Assembly (NCBI RefSeq): GCF_002238045.1
Contig: NZ_NBYO01000002.1
Location: 62,001-126,000, forward strand
Length of the DNA stretch: 64,000 nucleotides
Direction of reading: 5' to 3'
Source of the DNA: Notoacmeibacter marinus
Lineage (GTDB): Bacteria; Pseudomonadota; Alphaproteobacteria; Rhizobiales; Rhizobiaceae
The position numbers and the translations under genes were made by a program. The notes under the pieces are model-generated. The model was not told the DNA's origin. It saw only the letters and a list, made by a program, of their open reading frames with translations, and searched no databases. Positions 54,563 to 63,915 of the stretch are shown here, piece after piece. Each line of letters begins with the position of its first letter. The first letter of the stretch is position 1.

Positions 54563-56020
54563 GTGACTGCAGCAGATAATGACGTTCCGGTTCTGGTTCT
54601 CTTCCGTAACGATCTTCGGCTGGAAGACAATCAGGCGCTTTTGGCGGCTCAGCGAACAGGCGCGCCCATTCTGTGCGTTTACGTCCACGAAACCGAAGGC
54701 GGCTCGGCCTTCCGGCCGCTCGGCGGCGCCAGCCGCTGGTGGCTTCATCATTCTCTCGCGGCCCTGTCGGCCGCCATCGCCAACAAGGGCGGCGCGCTCG
54801 TCCTGCGGTCGGGGCGGCTGGTTTCCGCCATTGAGGCTTTGATCGCCGAGACGGGTGCGCGCCACGTTCATGCCACACGTCGTTTCGATCCGGCGGGACG
54901 GCAGGCCGATGAGGAATTGGCAGACGCGCTCGCCGCATCCGACATTGCTTTCGAGCGTCATGACGGCTTCCTGCTTCATGATCCGTCTTCGATCCGGACA
55001 TCGTCGGACCGCCACTATAGTGTCTTCTCCCCCTTTGCCCGGAAGCTCATTCCCGTCATTCAGGACGCCCAGCCAGAAGCGAACGACGGTCCCTTCCACT
55101 TTTTCGATCCGCCGCAAAGCGACGACCTTTCCACCTACGGATTTCTACCCACCAGTCCGAATTGGGCGGCGGGGTTTGCCCCTCACTGGCAACCTGGCGA
55201 GGTCGGCGCGCAAAAATCCCTCGAACGGTTTCTGACCGACGCACTCGACGATTACGCGACCGGGCGGGATCGGCCTGCGGTTCAGGGAACCTCCCGCCTG
55301 TCACCGCATCTGGCTTTCGGCGAGATCGGGCCGCGTCAGGTCTGGCGCGCCATAGAGACGGTCGGGCCGCAAAAGACTGGCCGTGATGTCACGACCTTTC
55401 AGCGCGAGATCGTCTTTCGCGAATTCGCCTGGCAATTGCTGGCCAACAGGCCGGAGATGACCTGGGACAATATCGATGGCCGCTTCGATCGTTTCCCTTG
55501 GGATGAAGATCCGAACGGCGCACCGCTCCGCGCGTGGCGGAAAGGCCGGACCGGCTACCCTATCGTCGATGCGGGTATGCGCCAGCTTTGGCAGACCGGC
55601 TGGATGCACAACCGCGTCCGTATGATCGTCGCCAGTTTCCTCACCAAGCATTTGATGGTGCACTGGAAGCGGGGTGAGGAATGGTTTCACGATACGCTGA
55701 TCGATTTCGATCCCGCCAACAATGCGTTCAATTGGCAGTGGACGGCGGGCTCCGGCGCCGACGCCGCGCCCTTCTTCCGCATCTTCGCCCCAGTCACCCA
55801 GGGGCGCAAATTCGATTCCGAAGGCAACTATGTGCGTGCTTTCGTTCCGGAACTCGCCGCGCTACCCGCCAAATTCATCCATGCGCCATGGGAAGCGCCG
55901 GACGACGTTCTTTCTGAAGCCGGTGTGAAACTCGGCAGCGACTATCCCCGTCCCATGGTTGACCACAGCGTGGCGCGCGAACGGGCGCTCGACGCATTCA
56001 AAGCCATGAAAGGCGATTGA
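54563..56020 (+). CDS. phrB: Deoxyribodipyrimidine photolyase (cryptochrome/photolyase family)
   Basis: 485 residues from GTG 54563 with GGGG upstream. Repairs UV pyrimidine dimers with blue light. N-terminal antenna domain (VLVLFRNDLRLEDNQALLAA), C-terminal FAD domain with TSRLSPHLAFGEIGPRQVW, EFAWQLL, TGYPIVDAGMRQLWQTGWMH, NRVRMIVASFLTKHL and NNAFNWQWTAGSGADAAP. First gene of a tight four-gene unit: its stop overlaps the next start (TGATG). Confidence 0.96.
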   Translation: MTAADNDVPVLVLFRNDLRLEDNQALLAAQRTGAPILCVYVHETEGGSAFRPLGGASRWWLHHSLAALSAAIANKGGALVLRSGRLVSAIEALIAETGARHVHATRRFDPAGRQADEELADALAASDIAFERHDGFLLHDPSSIRTSSDRHYSVFSPFARKLIPVIQDAQPEANDGPFHFFDPPQSDDLSTYGFLPTSPNWAAGFAPHWQPGEVGAQKSLERFLTDALDDYATGRDRPAVQGTSRLSPHLAFGEIGPRQVWRAIETVGPQKTGRDVTTFQREIVFREFAWQLLANRPEMTWDNIDGRFDRFPWDEDPNGAPLRAWRKGRTGYPIVDAGMRQLWQTGWMHNRVRMIVASFLTKHLMVHWKRGEEWFHDTLIDFDPANNAFNWQWTAGSGADAAPFFRIFAPVTQGRKFDSEGNYVRAFVPELAALPAKFIHAPWEAPDDVLSEAGVKLGSDYPRPMVDHSVARERALDAFKAMKGD

Positions 56021-57420
56021 TGAATTTTGTAGACCCCGCATTCCCGCGTTCCGGGAATGGCGAAGACGCAAGGCCCCGTGTGGCGGTCATCGGTTCCGGC
56101 ATTTCGGGTGCGTCCTGCGCCTGGGCATTGCGAAAGAATGCCAGTGTTACCCTTTTCGAGGCCGAGGACCGGCCCGGCGGACATACGGCGACGCGTGATG
56201 TTTGCATTGGTGAACGTTCCATCGCGGTCGATACGGGTTTCATCGTTTTCAACACCCTCACCTATCCGTTGCTGACCGCCCTTTTCGAGCATCTCGATGT
56301 TGCGACAGAAGAAAGCGAGATGAGCTTCTCGCTTTCCCTCGATGGAGGCCATTTGGAATGGGCCGGTTCGGACGACTGGCGTCAGGCCATCGCGCAAAAG
56401 CGCAATATCGTTCGTCCACGATTCTGGCGTATGCTGTGGGGCATGAAGCGGTTCAACGAATTGTCGGCCGCAGAACGCGGCTCACCGTCCCTATCGGGCC
56501 TGACGCTGGGCGACTGGCTGGATAGTCACGGTTTCAGCACCGCCTTCCGCGACGACTATTTGATCCCGATGAGCGCGGCGATCTGGTCGACCCCGCGCGA
56601 TGCGATGCTGGCGTTTCCCGCCGATGCCTTCCTGACCTTCTTCCACAATCACCGGCTCAACACCATGGACCGGCCGAAGTGGCGTACTGTCAGCGGTGGC
56701 GCGCGCAATTACCTCGATCGCCTTCTCGGAGCGCTTCGTAGGGACGGCGATGTCGTGCTGGGCGCGCGGGTGCGGTCTGTCACGGCCTCCATGGCCGGCC
56801 CCGTCATACGCACCGACCGGCTCGAACAGACATTCGACCATGTCGTACTGGCAAGCCACAGCGATCAATCCAGGGCCATGCTCCACGCAGATGCGAACGA
56901 AGCGCGACGAGCTGTCTGCGAAGCGGTCGCCTATCGGTCCAACCGTGTGATCCTCCATTCCGATCCGTCTTTCATGCCGAAGCGAAAGCGCGCCTGGGCG
57001 GCATGGAACTACCAGCGCACCTCCGGCGACGAAAAGGTTGGCGACGTCACCGTTACCTACTGGATGAATCGCTTGCAGAATATCGATTCGTCGATTCCGC
57101 TGTTCGTCACGCTCAATCCCGTCGGCGAACCGGACCCGGCCAAAGTTTACGGTGAGTGGACCTACGACCATCCGCAATTCGACGCCGCGGCGATGGCGGC
57201 GCAGAAGCGGCTCGATGCGATCCAGGGTCGGGACGGCATCTGGCTGGCCGGCGCATGGACCGGCTACGGCTTCCATGAGGACGGACTACGCTCCGGCCTG
57301 AGGGTAGCGGCCGCCCTCGGTGCGCAATTGCCTTTCCCCGCTGAACTGAAGCCGTTTACGTTGCACGGCGACAATGATCGTGGCCCTGCCCTTGCCATCG
57401 TGCCGGAGGCGGCAGAGTGA
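56020..57420 (+). CDS. FAD-dependent oxidoreductase (amine-oxidase-like)
   Basis: 466 residues from ATG 56020. N-terminal dinucleotide loop VAVIGSGISGASCAWAL and the GGHTATRDV that follows; C-terminal FAD contact LAGAWTGYGFHEDGLRSG. These flavoproteins recur with DUF1365 and Cfa genes in proteobacteria. In Rhodobacter such clusters are under the singlet-oxygen sigma factor and linked to fatty-acid modification; the reaction of this protein is not established here. Overlaps phrB by one base and DUF1365 by four. Confidence 0.88.
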   Translation: MNFVDPAFPRSGNGEDARPRVAVIGSGISGASCAWALRKNASVTLFEAEDRPGGHTATRDVCIGERSIAVDTGFIVFNTLTYPLLTALFEHLDVATEESEMSFSLSLDGGHLEWAGSDDWRQAIAQKRNIVRPRFWRMLWGMKRFNELSAAERGSPSLSGLTLGDWLDSHGFSTAFRDDYLIPMSAAIWSTPRDAMLAFPADAFLTFFHNHRLNTMDRPKWRTVSGGARNYLDRLLGALRRDGDVVLGARVRSVTASMAGPVIRTDRLEQTFDHVVLASHSDQSRAMLHADANEARRAVCEAVAYRSNRVILHSDPSFMPKRKRAWAAWNYQRTSGDEKVGDVTVTYWMNRLQNIDSSIPLFVTLNPVGEPDPAKVYGEWTYDHPQFDAAAMAAQKRLDAIQGRDGIWLAGAWTGYGFHEDGLRSGLRVAAALGAQLPFPAELKPFTLHGDNDRGPALAIVPEAAE

Positions 57421-58301
57421 AACGGCGGCTCCCTTCCACTTTAGCGGCAAACGGGCCACCGCCAAAGGCGGCAGCGACGCTCTATGCCGGGCCGGTCATG
57501 CACCAGCGGTTGCGACCGGTCGGGCACCGCTTCACCTATTCGGTTTATTCGTTGTTGATCGATATCGACCGGATGGAAGAAGCGAACGACCTGTCGCCCC
57601 TTCTCGGAATCCAAGCGCCCGGGCTGCTGAGCTTCCGGGCAAGCGATCATCTGCGCGACGGGGCGGACAATCTGCGCCGCCAGGCCGATGAGTGGTATCG
57701 TGAAACCCGACCGAACGATCCTCTTCCGACCCGTTGGCTGCTGCTTTGCTACCCGCGCATGTTCGGCTGGGTCTTCAACCCGATCAGCGTCTGGTTCGCC
57801 CTCGATGAAGCCGACGTCCCATTAATGCTCGTCTACGACGTCCGCAACACATTCGGCGGCCGGCACGCCTACCTTGCTCCGGTGAAAGACGGCGAAATCA
57901 GCGAGGCCGGTATCCGCCAGACGGGCGACAAGCGACTGCATGTCTCGCCCTTTCTCGGCCCGAACCTGACCTACCGGTTCCGCATCATGCCACCCGGCAA
58001 GGGTGTGAAACTGCGCATCCATGAAACCGAAGAGGGCGAACCGCTTTTCGACGCCACATTCAGCGGCCATGCCCGCCCCGTCACCACCGCGACGCTTCTG
58101 CGCTATCTCGTCACGATTCCGTTCCTGCCCTTCAAGGTTTACGCGGCCATCCACTGGGAAGCTTTCCGGCTGTGGCTGAAGGGCGTGCGATTCCTCGGAG
58201 CGGGCGACCAGAGCCGCGACGATCATGCCCCGATCGACAAACCGTTCGACGCCGATACCCACTCCCACCCCAGATCATCCAGGGAGCGCAACGCCGCATG
58301 A
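57417..58301 (+). CDS. DUF1365 family protein
   Basis: 294 residues. GTG start inside the end of the previous gene. DUF1365 features: LYAGPVMHQRLRPVGHRFTY near the N-terminus, FGWVFNPISVWF, DVRNTFGGRHAYL and LHVSPFLGP; the central part is soluble, with a hydrophobic stretch near LLRYLVTIPFLPFKVYAAI. No enzyme activity is established; consistently found between the FAD oxidoreductase and Cfa genes. Stop overlaps the cfa start (ATGA). Confidence 0.9.
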   Translation: MKRRLPSTLAANGPPPKAAATLYAGPVMHQRLRPVGHRFTYSVYSLLIDIDRMEEANDLSPLLGIQAPGLLSFRASDHLRDGADNLRRQADEWYRETRPNDPLPTRWLLLCYPRMFGWVFNPISVWFALDEADVPLMLVYDVRNTFGGRHAYLAPVKDGEISEAGIRQTGDKRLHVSPFLGPNLTYRFRIMPPGKGVKLRIHETEEGEPLFDATFSGHARPVTTATLLRYLVTIPFLPFKVYAAIHWEAFRLWLKGVRFLGAGDQSRDDHAPIDKPFDADTHSHPRSSRERNAA

Positions 58302-59542
58302 CCGATACGACCTTTCACGAGATCCAACTGCATCCCGGAATGGAACTGCCCAAGACACTTCGCGATATTCCGCTGACGGCACGAAAATCGCTCGCCAGCC
58401 TGTCGCAGCTACGCGCCGGCTCGCTGCGCGCCACGCTGCCGGACGGTCACAAGATCTTCATCGAGGGCGCGCAACCCGGACCCAATGCCGAACTGCACCT
58501 CTACAACTGGCGGCTGGCACGCCGCGCCTTTATCGATGGCACGGTCGGCGTTGCCGAAAGCTGGATCGACGGCGATTGGGATAGCCCCGATATCGTGAGT
58601 TTCCTGCGGCTTTTTCTTGCCAATGGCGAAACGATGAACGAGGTCGCCACCACAAGCGGCAAGCTCTCCCACGCCATTCAGAAATTCCGCCACTGGCTGA
58701 ACGACAATACGCCGAAGGGATCGCGCCGCAACATCGCCGCCCATTACGATCTCGGCAATGCGTTCTACCGGCTTTGGCTCGACCCTTCTATGACCTATTC
58801 CGCAGCGTTATGGCACAAGGGCACCGAAACGCTGCAGGAGGCGCAACACGCCAAATATACCGCTCTTCTGGACGATATGGGCGCGGAAGCCGGCGAACAC
58901 ATTCTGGAGATCGGTTGCGGCTGGGGCGGCTTCGCCGAGATCGCCGCGCAGCGCGGATGCCGTGTGACCGGTCTGACGATCAGCCAGCAGCAGCACGACC
59001 ACGCCGAAGCGCGACTGGCGGATGCGGGAGTGTCCGACAGGACCGAGATCGTTTTCCGCGACTATCGTGAAGAAGCCGGCCAATACGATCACATCGCTTC
59101 GATCGAGATGTTCGAAGCTGTGGGCGAACGCTGGTGGCCCGCCTATTTCGAAACGCTCGACCGCACGCTGAAGCCCGGCGGCACGGCGGGTCTCCAGATC
59201 ATCACCATCGCCGAACATGCCTTTGAGGATTACCGCCGCTATCCCGATTTCATTCAACGCTACGTCTTTCCCGGTGGCATGTTGCCGACCCCGACCCATC
59301 TACGCGATCTTGCAGCCGAGGTCGGATTGACCATCGAAAACGAAAGGCGTTTTCCGCAGGATTACGCCCGCACTCTGGCTTTGTGGCGTGAGCGGTTCGA
59401 GGAGGTCTGGCCGAAGGTCCGCGCGCTCGGCTTCGATGAGCGGTTCCGCAAGGTCTGGCTGTTTTATCTCTACTATTGCGAAGCGGGCTTTCGCGAAGAG
59501 AATATCGATGTGCGGCAGATCGTGCTGCGCAAACCGGCCTAG
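58298..59542 (+). CDS. cfa: Cyclopropane-fatty-acyl-phospholipid synthase family methyltransferase
   Basis: 414 residues from ATG 58298. SAM motif LEIGCGWGGFAEIA, NIAAHYDLGNAFYRLWLDPSMTY (split here: AHYDLGNAFY, LDPSMTYS), SIEMFEAVGERWWPAYF, and FPGGMLPTP are typical Cfa features. Methylenates unsaturated phospholipid chains; relatives in these clusters (UfaM type in Rhodobacter) methylate fatty acids en route to furan fatty acids. Last gene of the phrB unit; convergent with the GNAT gene, overlapping by four bases. Confidence 0.93.
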   Translation: MTDTTFHEIQLHPGMELPKTLRDIPLTARKSLASLSQLRAGSLRATLPDGHKIFIEGAQPGPNAELHLYNWRLARRAFIDGTVGVAESWIDGDWDSPDIVSFLRLFLANGETMNEVATTSGKLSHAIQKFRHWLNDNTPKGSRRNIAAHYDLGNAFYRLWLDPSMTYSAALWHKGTETLQEAQHAKYTALLDDMGAEAGEHILEIGCGWGGFAEIAAQRGCRVTGLTISQQQHDHAEARLADAGVSDRTEIVFRDYREEAGQYDHIASIEMFEAVGERWWPAYFETLDRTLKPGGTAGLQIITIAEHAFEDYRRYPDFIQRYVFPGGMLPTPTHLRDLAAEVGLTIENERRFPQDYARTLALWRERFEEVWPKVRALGFDERFRKVWLFYLYYCEAGFREENIDVRQIVLRKPA

Positions 59543-60129
59543 AGCGAAGTGGACGGACGCGTTCCGTTCAACGTCTCCAACCGTTCTTGGGCGCTTAGCG
59601 GTCTGATAGTCCCATGCGAGCGCTCGGTCACCACAAAGCCGAAGCGCTGGTAGAGGCGCAGGGCGGCAGGATGATCGAGCGATGTTGTTCCGATCGTGAC
59701 CCGTTCGGTCCCCTCCTCCCAGGCGGCACTAAGGGCGGCATGCAGAAACCAGGGCGATAGATTGCGGCCCTGAGCATGATCGATCAGCCCGAAATGAACG
59801 ATATGGGCGACGCCGTCGCGCTTGCTGTCGATCTCGAAAAAACCGGCTGGAGCACCATCCAGATAGAGCACAGAGATATGTGTGGTCGGCGCGTCAAGAA
59901 TGGCTCGGATCGAGACATCCGACAGCCGCATTCTCTGCACCCAGTAATGGTCGTGCCCAACCTGATCGAGGAGAAACCGGTAATAGGCGATCGGCATCTG
60001 CTGAACGCGCATCAGCGCCAGCTGACCTGTCAGAGGTGCGGGCGGCATGTGCCCCGGCGGCTGAACTAGTTCCAGCCAGGTGAAGACGGCCTTCAACTCC
60101 CCATTTTTGCCGCTCGTCGCAGTGCTCAC
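59539..60129 (-). CDS. GNAT family N-acetyltransferase
   Basis: 196 residues from GTG 60129, which overlaps the sseA stop (GTGA). GNAT core: VLYLDGAPAGFFEID, VHFGLIDHAQGRNLSPWFLH (acetyl-CoA loop QGRNLS), TTSLDHPAALRLYQRFGF. Acceptor unknown. Cotranslated with sseA. Confidence 0.87.
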   Translation of the reverse strand: MSTATSGKNGELKAVFTWLELVQPPGHMPPAPLTGQLALMRVQQMPIAYYRFLLDQVGHDHYWVQRMRLSDVSIRAILDAPTTHISVLYLDGAPAGFFEIDSKRDGVAHIVHFGLIDHAQGRNLSPWFLHAALSAAWEEGTERVTIGTTSLDHPAALRLYQRFGFVVTERSHGTIRPLSAQERLETLNGTRPSTSL

Positions 60130-60995
60130 TTCTGCACGCCACGCGCAGGGCCTGTCTCGACTTCCGTATCGGATCGCGCGCCCCATTCCGACCAGGATCC
60201 GTCGTAAAGGCGAATATTCTCGTATCCGGCCTCCTCGAGCGCCAGCAACAGCGCAGCCGCTGTGACGCCGGAGCCGCAGCTGGTAACGAGCGGCCGGTCC
60301 TTCGGCACGCCCGCTTCAGAGAACAGGGCACGAAGCACGTCGACGTCTTTGAGCCGCCCATCCTTGGATAGTTCGGTGAAAGGCACGTTGAGCGAGCCGG
60401 GAATGTGGCCCGAGCGCATGCCTTTTCGCGGTTCCGGTTCTTCACCCGTGAAACGCCCGGCCGGACGCGCATCGACCACGATCGCATTGCCCGACGTCGC
60501 GATCCGCTTCATCTCATCGAACGGAACGACCGTATCGGTGTCGAACTCTGCTTCAAAATAGCAGCCGGCGGTCTTTGTCGGCTCGGCCGTTACGGGCCGT
60601 CCGTCCTTTTTCCAGCCATCCAGCCCACCGGCCAGCACGGCGACTTTCTTCGCGCCCATGGTTCGCAGCATCCACCAGACGCGCGGCGCGGAGAAGAAAC
60701 CGGGTCCGTCGTAGACGACGATATTGTCATGGACCGAAATGCCCATGGAGCCGAGGTGCTGGGCAAAATGGCTGGGCGATGGCATGGCGTGCGGCAGATC
60801 GACGCCCGGCTCGACCACCAGATCCTGATCGAAGAAGACGGCGCGCGGAATGTGCGCTTCCTCATATTCCTTTTCCGCATCGCGCCCCTGTGCCGGAAGA
60901 TACCAGGACGCATCGATGATCGACAGGCCGGGATCGTGCAGATGCTTCTCCAGCCATTCGGCGGGCACGATCGGCATTGGCATGGCGTCGCTCAT
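60126..60995 (-). CDS. sseA: 3-mercaptopyruvate sulfurtransferase
   Basis: 289 residues. Two rhodanese domains; the active one has Cys240 in VTSCGSGVTA, the CG[ST]GVT form of mercaptopyruvate sulfurtransferases. N-terminal WLEKHL and VFFDQDLV are typical. GGAAGGAAG precedes the ATG. Transfers sulfur from 3-mercaptopyruvate to thiols or cyanide. Neighbour of cysK and alaX, so sulfur amino-acid metabolism is concentrated here. Confidence 0.94.
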   Translation of the reverse strand: MSDAMPMPIVPAEWLEKHLHDPGLSIIDASWYLPAQGRDAEKEYEEAHIPRAVFFDQDLVVEPGVDLPHAMPSPSHFAQHLGSMGISVHDNIVVYDGPGFFSAPRVWWMLRTMGAKKVAVLAGGLDGWKKDGRPVTAEPTKTAGCYFEAEFDTDTVVPFDEMKRIATSGNAIVVDARPAGRFTGEEPEPRKGMRSGHIPGSLNVPFTELSKDGRLKDVDVLRALFSEAGVPKDRPLVTSCGSGVTAAALLLALEEAGYENIRLYDGSWSEWGARSDTEVETGPARGVQK

Positions 60996-61070
60996 CGAAG
61001 CATCTTCCTTCCATCTGTTGCGCCGCCAGCGAAGCGGCGTCCCGCGCCTATCCGAAACCGAAGCGCGTTC

Positions 61071-61814
61071 TCACCCGCGATCTAGGGCGCCGAACCGGAT
61101 ACGGAAACGCCGGTTCTCGCGCCCCTTCTTCTCGATCTTGCCGATATGGATCGCGCCGACCTCGGCGGTTTCCGAAACATGGGTGCCGCCGCAGGGCTGG
61201 CTGTCGACCGATGCTTCATCGCCGATACAGACTAGCCTGATCGTTCCCGCTCCGGCGGGCGGACGGACATTCTTGCTTTTAACGAGACCCGGATTGGCGG
61301 CCAGTTCGTCCTCCGTGATCGTGCGTGTGAAGATCGGGTGATTGCCCTCGACAAGTTGCATCAGCTCCAGCGTCACTGATTTCTTGTCTGGCACTTCCGA
61401 CATATCCAGATCGACGCGGCTTTCGTTTTCGCCGACCGCCGCCCCCGTGATCGGATAGGGGCAGACGACCGACAGAAGGTGGCAGGCGGTATGCATCCGC
61501 ATCAGTCGGTAGCGGCGGTCCCAATCGATATGAAGGACCAGCGTCTCGCCGATGACGGGAACGGGCGCGTCTTCGTCCGGCAGATGCCGGACGATAGTCT
61601 TCGCCGCGTCGCCATAAACCGTACCGGTGATCGAAATCTGGCTGCCGTCCGCCCGTTCCAGAAAGCCGGTATCGCCGGGCTGGCCGCCAGAGGTCGCGTA
61701 GAAATTCGTCCGGTCCAGAAGGATGCCGCCCTCGCCGTCGATCCCGACCACCTTGCCCTCCACGGTCGAAAGGTAGGCGTCGGGCAGAAACAGGCGGTCG
61801 GTCGGCGCGGTCAT
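61071..61814 (-). CDS. Alanyl-tRNA editing protein AlaX
   Basis: 247 residues from ATG 61814. Stand-alone editing domain homologous to the AlaRS editing module, hydrolysing mischarged Ser/Gly-tRNA-Ala. Zinc motifs MRMHTACHLLS (HxxxH) and PCGGTHVSETAEVG (CxxxH) are intact; the N-terminal part has FYATSGGQPGDTG. Just downstream of cysK, seven bases from its stop. Confidence 0.92.
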   Translation of the reverse strand: MTAPTDRLFLPDAYLSTVEGKVVGIDGEGGILLDRTNFYATSGGQPGDTGFLERADGSQISITGTVYGDAAKTIVRHLPDEDAPVPVIGETLVLHIDWDRRYRLMRMHTACHLLSVVCPYPITGAAVGENESRVDLDMSEVPDKKSVTLELMQLVEGNHPIFTRTITEDELAANPGLVKSKNVRPPAGAGTIRLVCIGDEASVDSQPCGGTHVSETAEVGAIHIGKIEKKGRENRRFRIRFGALDRG

Positions 61815-61821
61815 CCTTACG

Positions 61822-62865
61822 TCAGACCTCTTCGAAGGGAATATCAATTTCCGGCTGCCGCTCCATCCACTCCGGCACCGGAAGCTCTTTGCTGCGCAGA
61901 AAATCGGGATTGAAGAGCTTGCTCTGATAGCGCGTGCCGTAGTCGCACAGAATGGTCACGATGGTGTGGCCGGGTCCGAGATCCTTGGCCAGACGAATCG
62001 CGCCGGCGATATTGATGCCGGACGAGCCGCCAAGGCAGAGGCCCTCTTCCTGCACCAGGTCGAAAACGATCGGCAGCGCTTCCTCATCCGGGATCCTGTA
62101 GGTGAAATCGGGCGTGAAGCCCTCCAGATTAGCGGTGATGCGCCCCTGTCCGATCCCTTCCGTGATCGAGGTGCCTTCGCTCTTCAACTCGCCCTCGGTG
62201 TAATAGCTGTAGAGCGCCGCGCCGCCGGGATCGGCCAGCGCCGATTTGATCTGCGGATTGTGCTCTTTCAGCCCCATCGCCGTGCCGGCGAGCGTGCCGC
62301 CCGTGCCGACCGCGGCGACGAATCCGTCCACCTTGCCGTCGGTCTGCCGCCAGATTTCCTGCGCCGTGGTACGGATATGGCCATCGCGATTGGCGATATT
62401 GTCGAACTGGTTGGCCCAGATCGCTCCCTTGTTGGTTTCACGCGCCAGCTTCTCGGCCAGCCTGCCGGAGACCTTTACGTAATTGTTCGGGTTCTTGTAG
62501 GGCACCGCCGGCACTTCCAGCAGTTCAGCGCCGAGAAGACGCAGCGCGTCCTTCTTTTCCTGGCTCTGCGTGTCGGGAATGACGATGACCGTGCGATAGC
62601 CGAGCGCCTTGGCGACCACGGTCAACCCGATGCCCGTATTGCCCGCCGTACCCTCGACGATCAGCCCGCCGGGTTGGATCAGGCCCTTCTCTTCAGCATC
62701 GCGAATGATGAACAGGCCCGCCCGGTCCTTCACCGACTGGCCGGGATTGAGAAATTCCGCCTTGCCGAGAATTTCGCAGCCCGTCATCTCCGACGCCTTC
62801 TTCAGGCGGATGAGCGGCGTTTCGCCTATGCAGTCGAGAACGGTGCGGTCCATCGGAATTTCCAT
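61822..62865 (-). CDS. cysK: Cysteine synthase A (O-acetylserine sulfhydrylase)
   Basis: 347 residues from ATG 62865 (ATG 62853 also possible). PLP enzyme making cysteine from O-acetylserine and sulfide. PLP lysine in LNPGQSVKDRAG, GTAGNTGIGL phosphate loop, TGGTLAGTAMGL and LGGSSGINIAGA. It is longer than E. coli CysK, with an insertion near KNPNNYVKVSGR, as in the ~345-residue subgroup common in Rhizobiales. Followed closely by alaX. Confidence 0.94.
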   Translation of the reverse strand: MEIPMDRTVLDCIGETPLIRLKKASEMTGCEILGKAEFLNPGQSVKDRAGLFIIRDAEEKGLIQPGGLIVEGTAGNTGIGLTVVAKALGYRTVIVIPDTQSQEKKDALRLLGAELLEVPAVPYKNPNNYVKVSGRLAEKLARETNKGAIWANQFDNIANRDGHIRTTAQEIWRQTDGKVDGFVAAVGTGGTLAGTAMGLKEHNPQIKSALADPGGAALYSYYTEGELKSEGTSITEGIGQGRITANLEGFTPDFTYRIPDEEALPIVFDLVQEEGLCLGGSSGINIAGAIRLAKDLGPGHTIVTILCDYGTRYQSKLFNPDFLRSKELPVPEWMERQPEIDIPFEEV

Positions 62866-63048
62866 CTGTTTTCTGTTCTTTTGCAGGATGTGCAAAGGGT
62901 ATGGCTGCGGCGAGGCGAGTTCAAGCGCTGGCGTTTCGCGCCCGGCCATATCGGCGCAAAAACAGCCCTCCCATTCCACCGCTTCACGCGATAGCGCCCA
63001 GCCCTATCTGGTGCGTGCAAGATGTTTTCAAGCCGGAGCCAACCACCG

Positions 63049-63915
63049 ATGTCCCTTTATCGCGCCAGACCCAAAGACGGCCTCTGCTTCATGACCGGGG
63101 CGTCGTCCGGCATAGGCCGCGCAGCAGCGCTTGTTCTGGCGCGCAAGGGCTGGACCGTCGTGAGTGTCGCCCGGAGCGCCGACAAACTGCAGAGTCTGGC
63201 GGATGAGGCGGAAGCCCTCAGCGGACGCATCATTCCCGAGCCGTGCGACGTGACGGACGAGGAGGCGATGGCGGCGCTGATGCGGCGGGTGGTCGCCGAG
63301 CACGGGCCGATCGCGCTCGCCGTTTTCGTCGCCGGCAATTACTGGCCGGTGGTTGGCAGCGATCCCAGCCTTGAGAACATGAAGAAGACCTATCAGGTCA
63401 ATGTCTTCGGCGTGCTTCATGGTTTGGTGCCGGCCATCCTTCATATGCGCGAGCGCCGGAAGGGCCAGATCGCCATCGTCGGTTCGGTCTCGGCCTATGG
63501 CGGCCTCCCCATGGCCTCGGCCTATGGCGCATCGAAAGCGGCGCTGAACAATATGGCTGCGGCGCTGAAGTTTGATCTCGACAAGCTTAATATCCGCACG
63601 CAGATCATCAATCCCGGCTTCGTCGATACGCCATTGACCGAGCAGAACGACTTCAAGATGCCGTTCCTGATGGAGGTCGACGAGGCCGCCGAGGCGATGG
63701 TGGACGGGCTTGAGAATGGCGGTTTCGAAGTCACCTTCCCCAAATCGCTCGCCACGATCCTGAAATTTATCAACCTCTTCCCCTATGGCGTCTATTTTCC
63801 GGCCATGCGGCGCATGATGGGCTGGAAGGACAGGCGAGCGCCTGCCCCCAAGCACTTCTTTGACAGGCCGGATCGCGACGAGCGGCCGGGCGAAAACGAG
63901 ACGGCCGACAGCTAG
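63049..63915 (+). CDS. Short-chain dehydrogenase/reductase
   Basis: 288 residues from ATG 63049 (ATG 63022 in frame). Classical SDR: cofactor loop TGASSGIGRAAALVL, NAG-equivalent FVAGNYW, Ser/Tyr/Lys in GSVSAYGGLPMASAYGASKAA, and NPGFVDTPLT. A longer C-terminal tail with a hydrophobic segment (ATILKFINLFPYGVYF) suggests membrane association, as in ketosphinganine-reductase-like SDRs. Related SDRs occur in FAD-oxidoreductase/DUF1365/Cfa clusters, but here it is 3.5 kb away and monocistronic. Substrate unknown. Confidence 0.88.
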   Translation: MSLYRARPKDGLCFMTGASSGIGRAAALVLARKGWTVVSVARSADKLQSLADEAEALSGRIIPEPCDVTDEEAMAALMRRVVAEHGPIALAVFVAGNYWPVVGSDPSLENMKKTYQVNVFGVLHGLVPAILHMRERRKGQIAIVGSVSAYGGLPMASAYGASKAALNNMAAALKFDLDKLNIRTQIINPGFVDTPLTEQNDFKMPFLMEVDEAAEAMVDGLENGGFEVTFPKSLATILKFINLFPYGVYFPAMRRMMGWKDRRAPAPKHFFDRPDRDERPGENETADS

